From the NCBI GenBank assembly GCA_933822405.4, contig CAKOGP040001847.1:302415-366414 (forward strand): a stretch of DNA of 64,000 nucleotides. Reading direction: 5' to 3'. A program made the translations under genes and the position numbers. Source of the stretch: Cylindrotheca closterium (taxonomy: Eukaryota > Bacillariophyta > Bacillariophyceae > Bacillariales > Bacillariaceae). Numbering within the stretch: position 1 is the stretch's first letter; every line of letters starts with the position of its first letter. The notes below the pieces were generated by a model. It was not told where the DNA came from, ran no database searches, and saw nothing but the letters and a program-made list of their open reading frames with translations. This document shows, in pieces, positions 1-9,870 of this stretch.

Positions 1-1675
1 TTACCGCATCAGGAGACCCAAATGGCTACTAAATATATAAATAACAACTAACGCGTGTGGGAACAATGTAAATGGTAACTACAGTAGTGTCTTTCCGGCC
101 AAAACTCGCATCTCGACACTGATTTGGAGATGTCAAGGTGACTTGTTCTCTTTTCTGGTCTATTCCAGGCCAATATTTCCAAATTTAAAGGCATCGATGT
201 CGAGTCTACATATATTCAACAAGAAGCGCATGGAGGAATAATAAAAGTTCTTACCACAAGAAGGTCGTTTGGTACACAACTGGAATCTAGGCTCTGGGAA
301 CAACTGTTGGTCCGAAATTTGGGATCGAATTGATCGTTTTGACTCAACGGACTGGAATGTCATTGGGATGGCAGGCGGAAATCTACGGCCTTTTGGTACA
401 ATTACTACCAGAGTGAGCGTTTGTGGGGCTTTTCTCAAAATCACTTTTTATCACAATTTCAAATTCAACACGAAACACTCAATGCGAATTCAGAATAGGT
501 ACAGTATCAACATAGCGTAGTGATGTTTGGATGCATAAATGAATGGGCATTGTTATATATAAACAACGGATAACGGTGTGTCCCATTTATCATTCAAACA
601 AGCAAATGACGAAGAAGAACAAAGTGAGTCTCATCATTGAAGATCAATGTTCGTTTGATTCGTTGTTTTTGAAGTGGATCATGGATCATTTTGCTCACTG
701 CGCTTGTTCTTTTGCGACTGACGAAGGCCATCGAATACTTGGTCTAATGTAAACTGTATTATGCTATCGGACCAGGAGACGATACGATTCGACGTGAGTA
801 AGATTCTATCAAACTGATTGCATAAATCATTCAAGATTCGAAATCTGTTCTTATCATCTTTTTCCATTTCAGAATCAACAGAAACTTTCGAGAAACGAGA
901 ATGTCAGAGCTATCCTTCGTAATCCAAGAACAACAAAGAAACGGTGCGTTCGGTTTTGTTGGCAAAGGGGCTGTCTCATATTGTTGATAGTGTGTTAACA
1001 GTCTTGTAGTTTCGCAAATAGGACAGGAACAAGGTTGCACCACTGCTTACCACTGTCGACAATCCAGTAGAAGGTATCAGGGTTGAATTGAGAGCTGTAT
1101 TTGAGATCGGTGAGGGCAGGTGGATCTTTTGGATTCTGGTTAGAAGGCCAATGGGGATGGATAATACTTCTACTTACACAATTGCTGCTTTCCAATGGCA
1201 AGGAAAAGAGACACAGAAGGTAAGAGCCGGGTTCTGGATTTCTTTAGATCATTCAATAGGGACATTAAAAGTAGTAAACGACAGTTCATTTGATCTAGCA
1301 GTGGTAGCTTCATGTACATACTCTACCCAATACAGCGAGTGGTATCGAATAATTTAGTAGCAGACATGGCGTTTCATAGAGTAATTTAGTAGCATGATGA
1401 CGTGTCGAAAGACTGGATGGGATCCTGTCTGACCTAGTGTCTGAAGAAATGTCGATGTCCTTGCGATGTACTTTTTTCCCCGAAAATGAACCAGGTTAGC
1501 TTAAGGGCTGTCCCTGTTTTCACCCAGAAAAGGACGCGACATGAACATTACTTAACGACCCCAAAAATTCACTTAAAAAGAAATCTTGGTTTTACGCCGC
1601 GACCATGCCGGCGCGCTGTCCTTGACTCGTACTTTTTTTCGCCTATAGGGGGGGAAAAAAACTGACCGTGTAAGA
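1..1675. other. No supported gene
   Basis: Only short open frames without recognisable motifs occur on either strand. I see no splice-supported gene, RNA gene or repeat here. The sequence is AT-leaning and looks intergenic. Confidence 0.5.
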
Positions 1676-2338
1676 TTGCAATATGATGAGCGCAGGGTTG
1701 AAGATGTTACAGTACCGAGATATTCTTGCTCGGGAACCGTTAAAAATACGCTACGCCGGACTTGCAAGTCCATTGGTATGAATCACACAAGTGCAACTTA
1801 TTTCAGCACGACTTGTTTGCTGCTGTCTGTGTCTTTCTTGTCTCGAAGTTCCAGTGAAGCCATGGATCCGGATAGAAATTTCAGTCCACCAGAGTTGATG
1901 GTACCCCAGGACAATTGTCCAACATTCTCATGTTTTTTGGATTGCTGCAAACCGAAGAAAGGAAGACTGTGTCAAGAGGAGGAGGACGACGATGTTGCAT
2001 CCGTAAAAAAGGGACTTCACGAGGAAGTGAAAGTGAAAGGTAAAAAACAATGGACGAGACAAGTATTCGAACTTGAGTTTAAAAGCTTACAAACTTTATT
2101 TTTCTTTGGGGCAGGGAAAATGGAAAAAACGAAACAGGAAACCACCAGTAAAGCAGTTGTACCATCCAAGAATGCACTATCGCGGAAAGCAGTTGTAGAA
2201 TTTTTGAAGATGTTGCTGTCCTTCCTTCTCTTTCAGTCCATGGGGAAAACTGGGGAACCGAAAAGCGAGGAGAGCGCCAAATTGAATTACGAGCAGGTGA
2301 AAGAAGACCGAGAGGACGTTCCAATATTGCAGAGATAG
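1676..2338 (+). CDS. Putative hypothetical protein, doubtful
   Basis: An open frame of 220 codons that I do not recognise. It contains a Cys-rich patch (CFLDCCKPKKGRLC), an acidic run and a Lys-rich C-terminal half. A plausible in-frame intron lies at about 2040-2114: the donor follows AAAG at gtaaaa and the acceptor is ggggcag. The spliced reading frame is maintained across it, which is the main reason to list it. A good acceptor-like tract also precedes position 2236. No family can be assigned and the start codon is a guess; an alternative ATG lies near 1778. It could equally be a chance open frame, since no paralogue or domain supports it. Confidence 0.25.
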   Translation: MQYDERRVEDVTVPRYSCSGTVKNTLRRTCKSIGMNHTSATYFSTTCLLLSVSFLSRSSSEAMDPDRNFSPPELMVPQDNCPTFSCFLDCCKPKKGRLCQEEEDDDVASVKKGLHEEVKVKGKKQWTRQVFELEFKSLQTLFFFGAGKMEKTKQETTSKAVVPSKNALSRKAVVEFLKMLLSFLLFQSMGKTGEPKSEESAKLNYEQVKEDREDVPILQR

Positions 2339-2950
2339 TTATGTGTCTGTGGAAGAATCCTAGTGGAAACACCAGCGAGAGACAAAATAGAGAGCGTCCT
2401 CTAGATAATTTCGACTGGACTTCATTGGGAGGCAATCTTCGATGCTCATGGCTTGCGGATGCCTATCACTTGATTCGTTTACAGCCTCCGTCATCTGGGA
2501 GCGATTCACGGAATCTCACATCGGCCACTTCCGTCAGAAGCCAAGCACAGTCGATCATTTGCATCACGCTGCTAGAAAGGCTTTTAGGCTTTGATATGAT
2601 ATGCGATGTAAGTCGAGAAAAAGCGAAGAAAATCCATAACATCCTTTTAAAAGTTGCAGTAAGGCAATGCTTGTATTTCTTAGAATCTAACAATTTTGAG
2701 AGTAGTTGCATAGTATGACTACTCGTAGCACTGCCTAGCGAATCCTTCCATCGCAACCCGGATAAAAAGGCATCCGTCCATAGTTGTACTGCTGCTAAGC
2801 ACATCACACAAAGTCTATGCTGTAGCATCTTCACCACCAACAAGTGGGGTGATCGCGTGAGTCAGTCACTCTCCCTCCCAACATACTGCACAAGTGGAAA
2901 CGTGAGCAAAGAAAGCAGCAGCGACGCGCTCGTTCCTTGTCGAAACATTT

Positions 2951-3757
2951 CTATTGAAATCCTTGTCCCAACGGGGGTCCCGATCCCCACGATTCCATCT
3001 GCTTATTCAACAAGTTCTTTCGAATGCCATCAGCGTGATCTGTCGGGACATTTGTCATCAGAACCTTCCATTCATCCACTACTTCTCGCCGCTTCGAGAT
3101 GATTGCTTCCGCCAGCCCCATTGGATCTGCTAACCCAGCCTTTCCATTATCGGTGTAGACGACAGATGGAGAAGATAACAAGAGTTGTTCAATGAAGTCG
3201 TCGGCTCGACCATACCGTTGGTTTCCATCAAAAAATTCTTCCACACGCGAAACGTAAAATTCTCGGAGCCAAGTAAATGAAATAGCACTCGCTTCTTTCT
3301 CGCCACCTGAAGCCACATCATCTTTATATTCTCTCAACAATCTATGTATACTGGCTTGAGTACAGAGATTGTAGAGAAGATCAAAATTACCCTGGCGGAA
3401 TGGCGAACTTGCAGTTGCGCCGCCTTGAAAGTTCATGTTGTTTTCGAGTATGTTGACCGCGGTTCGTTCAAACGCGATAGCACAAGACGCGTTGGACGAA
3501 TCAGGTTTTGTGCCTGTTGGTTCTCTTTTGCTTCTTTCCTCTTTTGCTAGCAAGAAATAGGAGTCCAAAATATCATCGTTGGCTTCAGCTAGAACATCAA
3601 GATCCTTTACCCGGTTGGGTTTTGATCTGTACGTAACGGTTTTGATCTGTACGTAACGGTTTTGATCTGTACGCCAAATTTTTGATCTGTACGTCAAATT
3701 TTTGATCTGTACGCAACGGCTTTGATCTGTACGCAACGGCGCTTGGTCTGTACGCAA
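2951..3757 (-). CDS. RbcX-like Rubisco assembly chaperone, 5' end unresolved
   Basis: The C-terminal 190 residues follow the RbcX pattern. A helix of the form NFDLLYNLCTQASIHRLL is followed by a Trp-Leu-x-x-Phe segment (FTWLREF), an acidic/Phe stretch (RADDFIEQLL) and a closing helix LAEAIISKRREVVDEWKVLM. RbcX dimers bind the C-terminal tail of RbcL and help assemble Rubisco, so a plastid location is expected. The loops between helices are longer than in cyanobacterial RbcX. No ATG opens the long frame: its first codon is TTG inside the 20-bp tandem repeat at about 3618-3760. The true N-terminus, presumably with a plastid-targeting peptide, probably lies in an upstream exon or starts internally. 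The assignment comes from pattern matching only. The alternative is an unrelated helical protein. Confidence 0.42.
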   Translation of the reverse strand: MRTDQAPLRTDQSRCVQIKNLTYRSKIWRTDQNRYVQIKTVTYRSKPNRVKDLDVLAEANDDILDSYFLLAKEERSKREPTGTKPDSSNASCAIAFERTAVNILENNMNFQGGATASSPFRQGNFDLLYNLCTQASIHRLLREYKDDVASGGEKEASAISFTWLREFYVSRVEEFFDGNQRYGRADDFIEQLLLSSPSVVYTDNGKAGLADPMGLAEAIISKRREVVDEWKVLMTNVPTDHADGIRKNLLNKQMESWGSGPPLGQGFQ

Positions 3758-3760
3758 CGG
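3618..3760. repeat. 20-bp tandem repeat, about seven units
   Basis: The core tttgatctgtacg recurs about every 20 bp, followed by taacgg, ccaaat, tcaaat or caacgg. The last unit is degenerate (cttggtctgtacgcaacgg). The repeat covers the upstream end of the RbcX-like open frame. Because 20 is not a multiple of three, the reading frame rotates from unit to unit. It is therefore probably non-coding (intron, 5' UTR or promoter) rather than a protein repeat. Confidence 0.85.
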
Positions 3761-4699
3761 ACAATTCTACCAATCAGCGTGCAGGAAAAGGGCACGTCTG
3801 ACGGCATCAACGCCTCGCGTCTGTTTTTCCTCAACGCCAAGATTGGCGTTCAACTTCAGTATCGTTATTGATTTATTCGCAATGAAGTTAGATATATATA
3901 AAAAAATAGATTGCTCAATCGCATGATGGGCAGACGAATTTTGTGATGATGGTTTATCGGCAAGTAAGACGGGAGACGTATGGGCGTTTCTAGCTCTTCC
4001 TTAGTCTCAATTTCCGTCACGTCGATTTGGAGAATGACATTGTTCGCAATGGGAGCTTGTGGGATGATGGAGACGATAGAAGGAGCATAGCTGTTCGGTC
4101 AAGACCGTCAGTTTTTGCAATCTTACAGTCCTGGGTTTGTTTTAAAAAGAGCGACAGAGCTGGGTGATCTTTGTTGCCACAGAGTTCATTGTTTGCATTC
4201 CTAAAAAGAATGCGAGTTTTTAAACATGGATGGTTTCTACCCCTGGCAATAATGCGACTGCGGGCACGCCAGGTCTCACTGATGTCTAGGCGTCGATCCA
4301 AGGTCTTGCCAAGGAGATTGAAAGTCTCACGGGGAAACACACAACTGGGGATTGATGAATAACAGTGGAGGAAACCTTGAAGGTGCGGTTCAAATAAGGT
4401 TCGAATTGTCGTTCAAAGGAAATTCGTCATGAAGCGATGAGAGCTCATAATATAGATGTAATGGCAAATTCAGTAGAGTAAACATATTAGATAAAACAAA
4501 AGCTACGGCAAGGCAAAGTAGTTTGAAATAGATAGCAGTATAAACAAATAGTCCAAAGAATCAATCAACAAAGGTCTTGGCAGTCCTAAGCTAATCACTT
4601 CCAACATTTGGGCGTTGGACCAATCGAGTGATAGCAAAGGGTAATTTTCCGCGCTCTTTTCATCTGCTGCTTCCAGATTCCTTCACCCCGACCCTCGTA
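3761..4699. other. Intergenic, no supported gene
   Basis: Several short overlapping frames occur on both strands (about 4017-4362), but none shows a motif, a signal peptide or credible splice structure. Confidence 0.5.
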
Positions 4700-6208
4700 T
4701 CAGTTCCAGAGTTCTGGGTGGGCCGTCAAGAGATGGTTGCAGGGACGGCAATCGCTCCGTCTCTTGCTGAGATAAAACGAAGAGAAATTAAAGGCTCCCA
4801 ACATTCCAATTCCTTGTAGCAGTAGAAATTGATAGTGGTTGCTCGATAGCCATTCCGGCATGGCCTTTTGTGCCACCAAGTCTTCCATCAATTCTTTGGT
4901 AATCGCGTCCGCATCCAGCATGGAGACGTGAGGATAAGAAGGCAATGCTGCATTGCTGCTATTGTTCACCAAGTCCAAAACTTGTTGACGATACTTTGCA
5001 TTTCGCTCGTCGCTGCCCATCAAGAGGGTAATAGTCTTTCCTGTTGATTCCGTTCCATTCAAGGAACATTTCAAATAGCTTTCCAAGTCGGGCAACGTGG
5101 TGTTGCACACCTTTTTGGAATCTCCTCGTCGAATATGGAAAAAGCCAAAGATTGTGGAAGTGCCTCCTGGAGCCAGTGCCCGAACTCGCCTTCGCAACTC
5201 GGTCCGAAAACTATGCAGTGGAGCTGGCTCCATTTCTTCTGGTGTTTGCGAGGCATATTGACATGCTGGTACCTTAGTCAATAGCGAAGGACGCATTCGA
5301 TCATGATAGGTCTGTTCGGGTCGTAATAGTTGCTTTGCTTCCGTATCATTGAGCCCGGGCAGTCTATCGACCTTTCGCAAATCCGATTTGTACAATACCC
5401 GATGTATTTCCCACAAAAAGCCTCGGTCGGCATCGTATTCATGTTCCCAAGAATGTCGCTGCAGTTGCTCGAAATCGTGGAGTAGATTGCTTGACTTGTT
5501 GGATATCAATAATGTCCAGTCCGGAGGATACTTGGATCTGTTGTAAAAGCGCAGCAGGGCGCCCCTCTTGTGTCTAGTGGTGTTGTCGGTGAAAGATCGA
5601 TTCGGATTGTCTCGAATGTCATATAGACTCTGTGAACCGTCTTGACGAAAGGTAAGATTGAAAAAGTCGCCCCATGTAACTTCTTCCCTTATCTTTTTGC
5701 CCAGATTGTGGGAGCGAGCAAAGGATGACATGGGTGCTGGCAAATCGACCACCGCACACAAGTAACCAGCCAATTTCGACACCATGACAACGATCGATGC
5801 ACGATCGCTCATTCCAGCAAAGCCAATGGAGGCGTATATTCTATTCTTTCGATTGGCACATCGCCTAATACAGTCTCCATCTTCTGCATCTTCTGACACT
5901 TCTGCTGTGGTTGGTGTACGGGATGGAACTTGCGGTGATGATGGTGACGTGTCGGGTTGCACATGGTTCTCATAGTCTACTCGTTTCGATGCAGCAGGCT
6001 CATCAACACCCGTACTGTTTGCATCCCGTTGGAATTCAGTGTCCGTTCTGTTGACATTGTACTCATTCTCGACACTGACTTTTGTCGGCACAAGGGCCTT
6101 CCGAAAGCCTTGTTTCGTCAAAAGGAAGTTCTGAAGGAACAGAAGGATGACTGCCAAAAAGCTGGCCAGTTTCAAGATGCCCTGCTTTCGTTTCAAAAAC
6201 TCGGACAT
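4700..6208 (-). CDS. Type II membrane glycosyltransferase, fucosyltransferase-like
   Basis: About 502 residues from the first ATG (6208). The frame is open further upstream but only from a TTG. The layout is typical of a Golgi type II enzyme: a short basic N-terminus, one hydrophobic anchor at residues 11-28, a Ser/Thr-rich stem, then a catalytic part. The stem-proximal motif IGFAGMSDRASIV resembles the G-x-x-x-R segment of the fucosyltransferase superfamily. The later FFHIRRGDSKK matches the HxRRxD motif (motif I, GDP-fucose binding) of alpha-1,2/1,6- and protein O-fucosyltransferases. Several N-x-S/T sequons and late paired cysteines (CRPC) suit a luminal domain. The donor sugar and acceptor cannot be read from the sequence. 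The gene is intronless. Confidence 0.55.
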   Translation of the reverse strand: MSEFLKRKQGILKLASFLAVILLFLQNFLLTKQGFRKALVPTKVSVENEYNVNRTDTEFQRDANSTGVDEPAASKRVDYENHVQPDTSPSSPQVPSRTPTTAEVSEDAEDGDCIRRCANRKNRIYASIGFAGMSDRASIVVMVSKLAGYLCAVVDLPAPMSSFARSHNLGKKIREEVTWGDFFNLTFRQDGSQSLYDIRDNPNRSFTDNTTRHKRGALLRFYNRSKYPPDWTLLISNKSSNLLHDFEQLQRHSWEHEYDADRGFLWEIHRVLYKSDLRKVDRLPGLNDTEAKQLLRPEQTYHDRMRPSLLTKVPACQYASQTPEEMEPAPLHSFRTELRRRVRALAPGGTSTIFGFFHIRRGDSKKVCNTTLPDLESYLKCSLNGTESTGKTITLLMGSDERNAKYRQQVLDLVNNSSNAALPSYPHVSMLDADAITKELMEDLVAQKAMPEWLSSNHYQFLLLQGIGMLGAFNFSSFYLSKRRSDCRPCNHLLTAHPELWN

Positions 6209-6553
6209 GCGTGATTCTTGTGCAGTTGATGGGATGAGTGAGTCAGTCAGCCAGTCAGTCACACCATTCAATAAAAAATGCTACCGTGGTTTCAACATGC
6301 AAGTTAGAACCATGACATGTTCATCATGGTGATTATTGTTTATATGATGATGACGACCTGTAACAGATGTTAATGTCCGAAGCGAAAATATTTTATGGTA
6401 CTTATTTGATTCATCAGACTCCGAAATTGAAACGATCAGAAGTTTCATCAGAGCTCGTCTTCAACGAAAATATGATCTGTGATAAAATAATCACACAGTA
6501 CTGTTGGCGATGCCGATGCCTGCCAATAGACTACTTTCTACTTTACAAGAAAG
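6209..6553. other. Intergenic, likely divergent promoter region
   Basis: The sequence lies between the divergently transcribed glycosyltransferase (minus strand) and SWEET gene (plus strand). I see no open frame with support. A string of gtcagtcag-type repeats lies at about 6240-6260, next to the start of the minus-strand gene. Confidence 0.45.
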
Positions 6554-7702
6554 ATGATAATGACAGTTTCTGATATTATATTCTCCTACGTTTGTCCGAG
6601 TTTGGGGTGCATTTTATCGGCAGCAATGTATTCTGGTAAGCTTGTCGTGTCTTATTTCTGTCAAACGTCGTTTCTGTGAATCATTCCATGCTCCTTAGAT
6701 GACGCTAAATCTTTCTTTGTTCTCTCTCGTTTGCATCCTCTGTCGCACTTCCAATCTAGCCGCCGTACCAGATTTACAGGAGGCTCTATCAGCAGGATCA
6801 CTTGGATCCTTGAACCCAATACCTTGGGCAATCATGACGGGGAATACTGTGGTACGTGGCGTTTCTTGTCATGCTTTTTGCTGCTACCAACAGTATACGA
6901 GAATCCATCATCTTCCAAAAGACAACAGGTCCGTCTCACTTTTCTCGTTTTTGCCTTTCTGTCTTAGGGCTGGTGCGCCTACGGCTACTACAACCATGAT
7001 CCATTCATGCTCGCATCCAACTTTCCAGGCTTGGTCTTGTCGGTTTGGTTGAATATGGGTGCTGCAAAACTACAGTATCAAGACCGAATAAGATTAAGGA
7101 ATGCTTCCCATGAAGTTTTAGATAACAACAGCGACAACAACATTACGGATGGGAATGGAGAGGCAGGAGTGGTGGAATCATCCGAAATGCTGGCAATTCA
7201 ACGAGACGATAGTCTTCAATTTGTGCCTCAAGAGACTCTGTTATTACGGGTACTTGTCGTTTGGATTCTTATTTTGATTCTTGTGGGTTGGTCCGGACTT
7301 TTTCATACTGTGGAAGGTCAAATCAATGCCATTGGAATTCTGGTAAACATCAACCTCATCTTTTTCTACGGAGCTCCCTTGCAAACGATACAAACAGTCC
7401 TACGATCCAAGTCCTCGGACAGCATTCACCGACCCACCATGATTATGAATTCCACCAATGCAATCTTTTGGGTGGCATATGGTGTAAAGAGGAATGATCC
7501 ATACATCTTTGGGCCCAATACTATTGGTTTCTTGCTAGGATTTGCTCAGATCATCTTGTTGTGTTGTTACGACCACAGCAGTCACACCGCTGGGGACCAA
7601 GGAGACGGATTACTACTGGATGAGGAAAATGATCTGGAGGAACCGCTTCTAGCACCCGAGCAACATGCTTTGGATGGCAATGATCAAACTGGCGATGATT
7701 GA
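6554..7702 (+). CDS. SWEET/MtN3 sugar transporter, three exons
   Basis: Join 6554..6635, 6760..6851, 6968..7702 gives 302 residues. Intron 1 (gtaagc to ctag) and intron 2 (gtacgt to ttag) restore the canonical MtN3 N-terminus: exon 2 supplies GSLGSLNPIPWAIMTGNTV and exon 3 continues GWCAYGYYNHDPFMLASN. A first three-helix MtN3 repeat is followed by an unusual hydrophilic Asn/Glu-rich loop (about residues 95-130) and the linker helix. The second repeat then shows FFYGAPLQTIQTVLRSKSSD, NSTNAIFWVAYG and GPNTIGFLLG. SWEETs are passive bidirectional sugar carriers of plasma or internal membranes. The C-terminal tail is acidic with a dileucine-like EEPLLAPE, suggesting sorting. The start is chosen at 6554; an ATG two codons later is equally possible. 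The substrate is unknown. Confidence 0.85.
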
Positions 7703-8049
7703 TTCATTCCGCTTCAAACATAACTGAACGGCAGTATGTCCCAAGCAGTGGCCTACAAGAGAGGTGTTTAACGTGTAGATGTGCAACACCTGCCTATGTA
7801 TACCACGATATACTGGAGAATACTCAAATGATGGTAAAGACGGATGGTTCATTAATTCCTACCGATAGCATCGATTTTCTGGTAGTAGCTATTGCAGTAT
7901 TACAAAAAGACAAGTCGTCCAAAAAAAGATAAACAAGTTAAGATAATTTTTTAACCGCGCAACAGGGACCTCCTTCTATTGGCCCCAATCACGCTCACAA
8001 TAAATATGCTTTATCCATCAGCGATGGATATGCACGATCATTCCACCGC
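7703..8049. other. Intergenic between convergent genes
   Basis: This is the 3' flank of the SWEET gene (plus) and of the EF-hand gene (minus). No open frame or RNA gene is supported. Confidence 0.5.
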
Positions 8050-8773
8050 TTAGGCAAAGAGTTCGTACATATCGTTCAGTCTCTTGACAAAATCCTTGTA
8101 ATTCATATTTCCGTCGGCATCAATTTCAGCATCCTTCAGGACACCTTCAATCTCTGCTCCAGTCATGGGCTCTCCCATCTTACACATGACGTCCTTCAAT
8201 TCCTTTACATTTACTTTTCCCTTCTTATCCTTGTCAAAGACAGAGAAAGAATCCATTATATCTTCTTCATTCAGACCGGGATCTGTCATCTTACGGGCCA
8301 TGAAATCAACATAATCAGAAAACATGATTTGTCCCTTTCCGTTATCATACTGAAATAGAGAACAAGAGAAAGAGATGTGAATGAAGAGCAAAGGTTAGCA
8401 ACTTGTTTCGTACACAAACATTGCCAAAGTGCTCGTCTTGTAGACCCGCCGAAAACAATCCGGGCATTATGTAACCTACCTTTTCAACAGCATGCTTCAA
8501 GGAACTCTCCGTAACATTAACTCCGTATCCTCGGACAGCCCAACCAAGTTCACGCACGCTGATGAATCCTGAACAAGAAATAAACAAAACGGAACTGTGA
8601 GCAACTTGCTATCCTATCTATCATTCCTACACGACACAACTCTCCGTCTGCCCCCTCCTGTTCCAAGAGTATTGTTGTAGTTGTGGCATTGCCTCGTACG
8701 CACCTGCGCTGTGCAAATCATAAAGTTCGAAATGCTCCTTGAGCTCAGCAACTTCGTTTTCGGGTAAAGACAT
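8050..8773 (-). CDS. Calmodulin/troponin-C-like EF-hand protein, three exons
   Basis: Complement join 8050..8349, 8480..8568, 8704..8773 gives 152 residues, close to calmodulin or myosin light chain length. The protein begins MSLPENEVAELKEHFELYD, a calmodulin-type first helix. Four EF-hand positions are recognisable. Only EF3 (DKDKKGKVNVKE, residues 92-103) keeps a full set of calcium ligands. EF1 (residues 19-30, DLHSAGFISVRE) and EF2 (residues 54-66) are degenerate. EF4 (residues 128-139) begins with Glu and ends with Asp, so binding there should be weak. Exons join in phases 1 and 0 with gtgcg and gtagg donors. A regulatory light chain or calmodulin-like subunit is the likeliest role; the partner is not visible. 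It is too divergent to be calmodulin itself. Confidence 0.82.
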
Positions 8774-9142
8774 GTTGTTGCTTTTGTATTGGTTTATATT
8801 GCTATCAAGGATAGATAGACTTGGGTGTTGTCTTCGTCCGTTCCACGGTGTCGTCCTACCAGATCCGGATGACTGACTCTCTTGTGACCGCGGAAGGTCA
8901 TCGCAATTCGTGATTGAATCCTTGACGCGTGACTGGAAAACTGATCCATATCCAATCCAACCACATTGTCATTGTCACATCGGCGGTATCGGTGATGCCT
9001 ATTGGATGTACACTGTACTGTACAATGATACAATAAGCTTCCAATCATTTCGCTTCGTTGACTCAAACTACTGCTGCTCCCCCATTGGACGAGGGGGTCA
9101 CTTAGGCCCTGATGACGCACAAATGTCTCTGCCATTACCGAT

Positions 9143-9143
9143 A

Positions 9144-9186
<43 letters not shown>

Positions 9187-9214
9187 CATTCATTCATTCA
9201 TTCATTCATCCATT
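9143..9214. repeat. Tetranucleotide microsatellite, ATTG then ATTC
   Basis: About ten ATTG units pass directly into seven ATTC units, a compound microsatellite whose two halves differ by one base. It lies in intergenic sequence (8774-9544) that otherwise holds no supported gene. Confidence 0.95.
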
Positions 9215-9499
9215 CGAGAAGTTCATATATCAAACGAAGTATTATTGCAGGGGCAACGGCACCGTCAATGAAATCCTTGTCCGCCATCTTCTGGCCGCAT
9301 CAAAGCCAACAGCAATGGAAAGTACACACGAAAATCAAACCAAACTATACGAATAATGGCGAAGGATACACAGAGGAGCTCATCAACACTAAAATATTGG
9401 TGTGGTTCTGTCCAGTAGCTTCCTGTAAATGCCATTGGCACTGAAGTACGACGTGGCTCAAGATCTGAGTCCTGCATATCACAGAGAGCAAGATGAATA

Positions 9500-9660
9500 G
9501 TTCCAATTGAGAATACCTAGACCCGCAATCTTCGACACAGAGATATGAAGGTATTCGGTAAACGAGTAAAGGGACCAAAACGCTACTCCAGACCCCCAGC
9601 ACTGTACGCTTCATGGAAACTGCTACACACAGTGGTAGCTATCATGAGGGCATGGTAAGT
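9500..9660 (+). pseudogene. Duplicated 5' end of the VPS13-like gene
   Basis: Sequence from about 9513 to 9583 closely matches 11449-11516: part of the 5' leader plus the first codons, encoding MKVFGKRVKGPK, the same twelve residues that start the gene at 11479. After codon 12 the copies diverge. The fragment runs on to a stop as a 37-codon frame from 9545 that no longer resembles chorein. At the divergence point the splice donor gtacgt of the functional gene is missing. It is most simply a broken partial duplication. A short expressed peptide cannot be excluded, because leader and start are both preserved. Confidence 0.6.
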
Positions 9661-9870
9661 GCATGGGTCATAACGATGAAAATCATGGACGAAAACAAAC
9701 AAGAGCCCACGATAGGCACTCCTGTTGAAATGATGACTACAGGTACGCGATTAGTACTCGAAAGATCCTTTTATTTCTTATATATATGTATCGTTCTATT
9801 ATTTCCGTTTCCAACAGAAGGACGGAAACAAACCCTTACGATTCCACGGTCACTGAAAGAGATGGTACTC

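Noticed and set aside
2341..2718. 125-codon plus-strand frame following the doubtful gene at 1676
   Set aside because: Different phase from the upstream frame and no credible splice link; the opposite strand is equally open.
4017..4340. 107-codon minus-strand frame between the RbcX-like and glycosyltransferase genes
   Set aside because: No motif, no homologous pattern and an overlapping opposite frame of similar quality.
9143..9214. CRISPR-like direct repeat array
   Set aside because: It is a simple ATTG/ATTC microsatellite with no spacers, in a eukaryotic genome.
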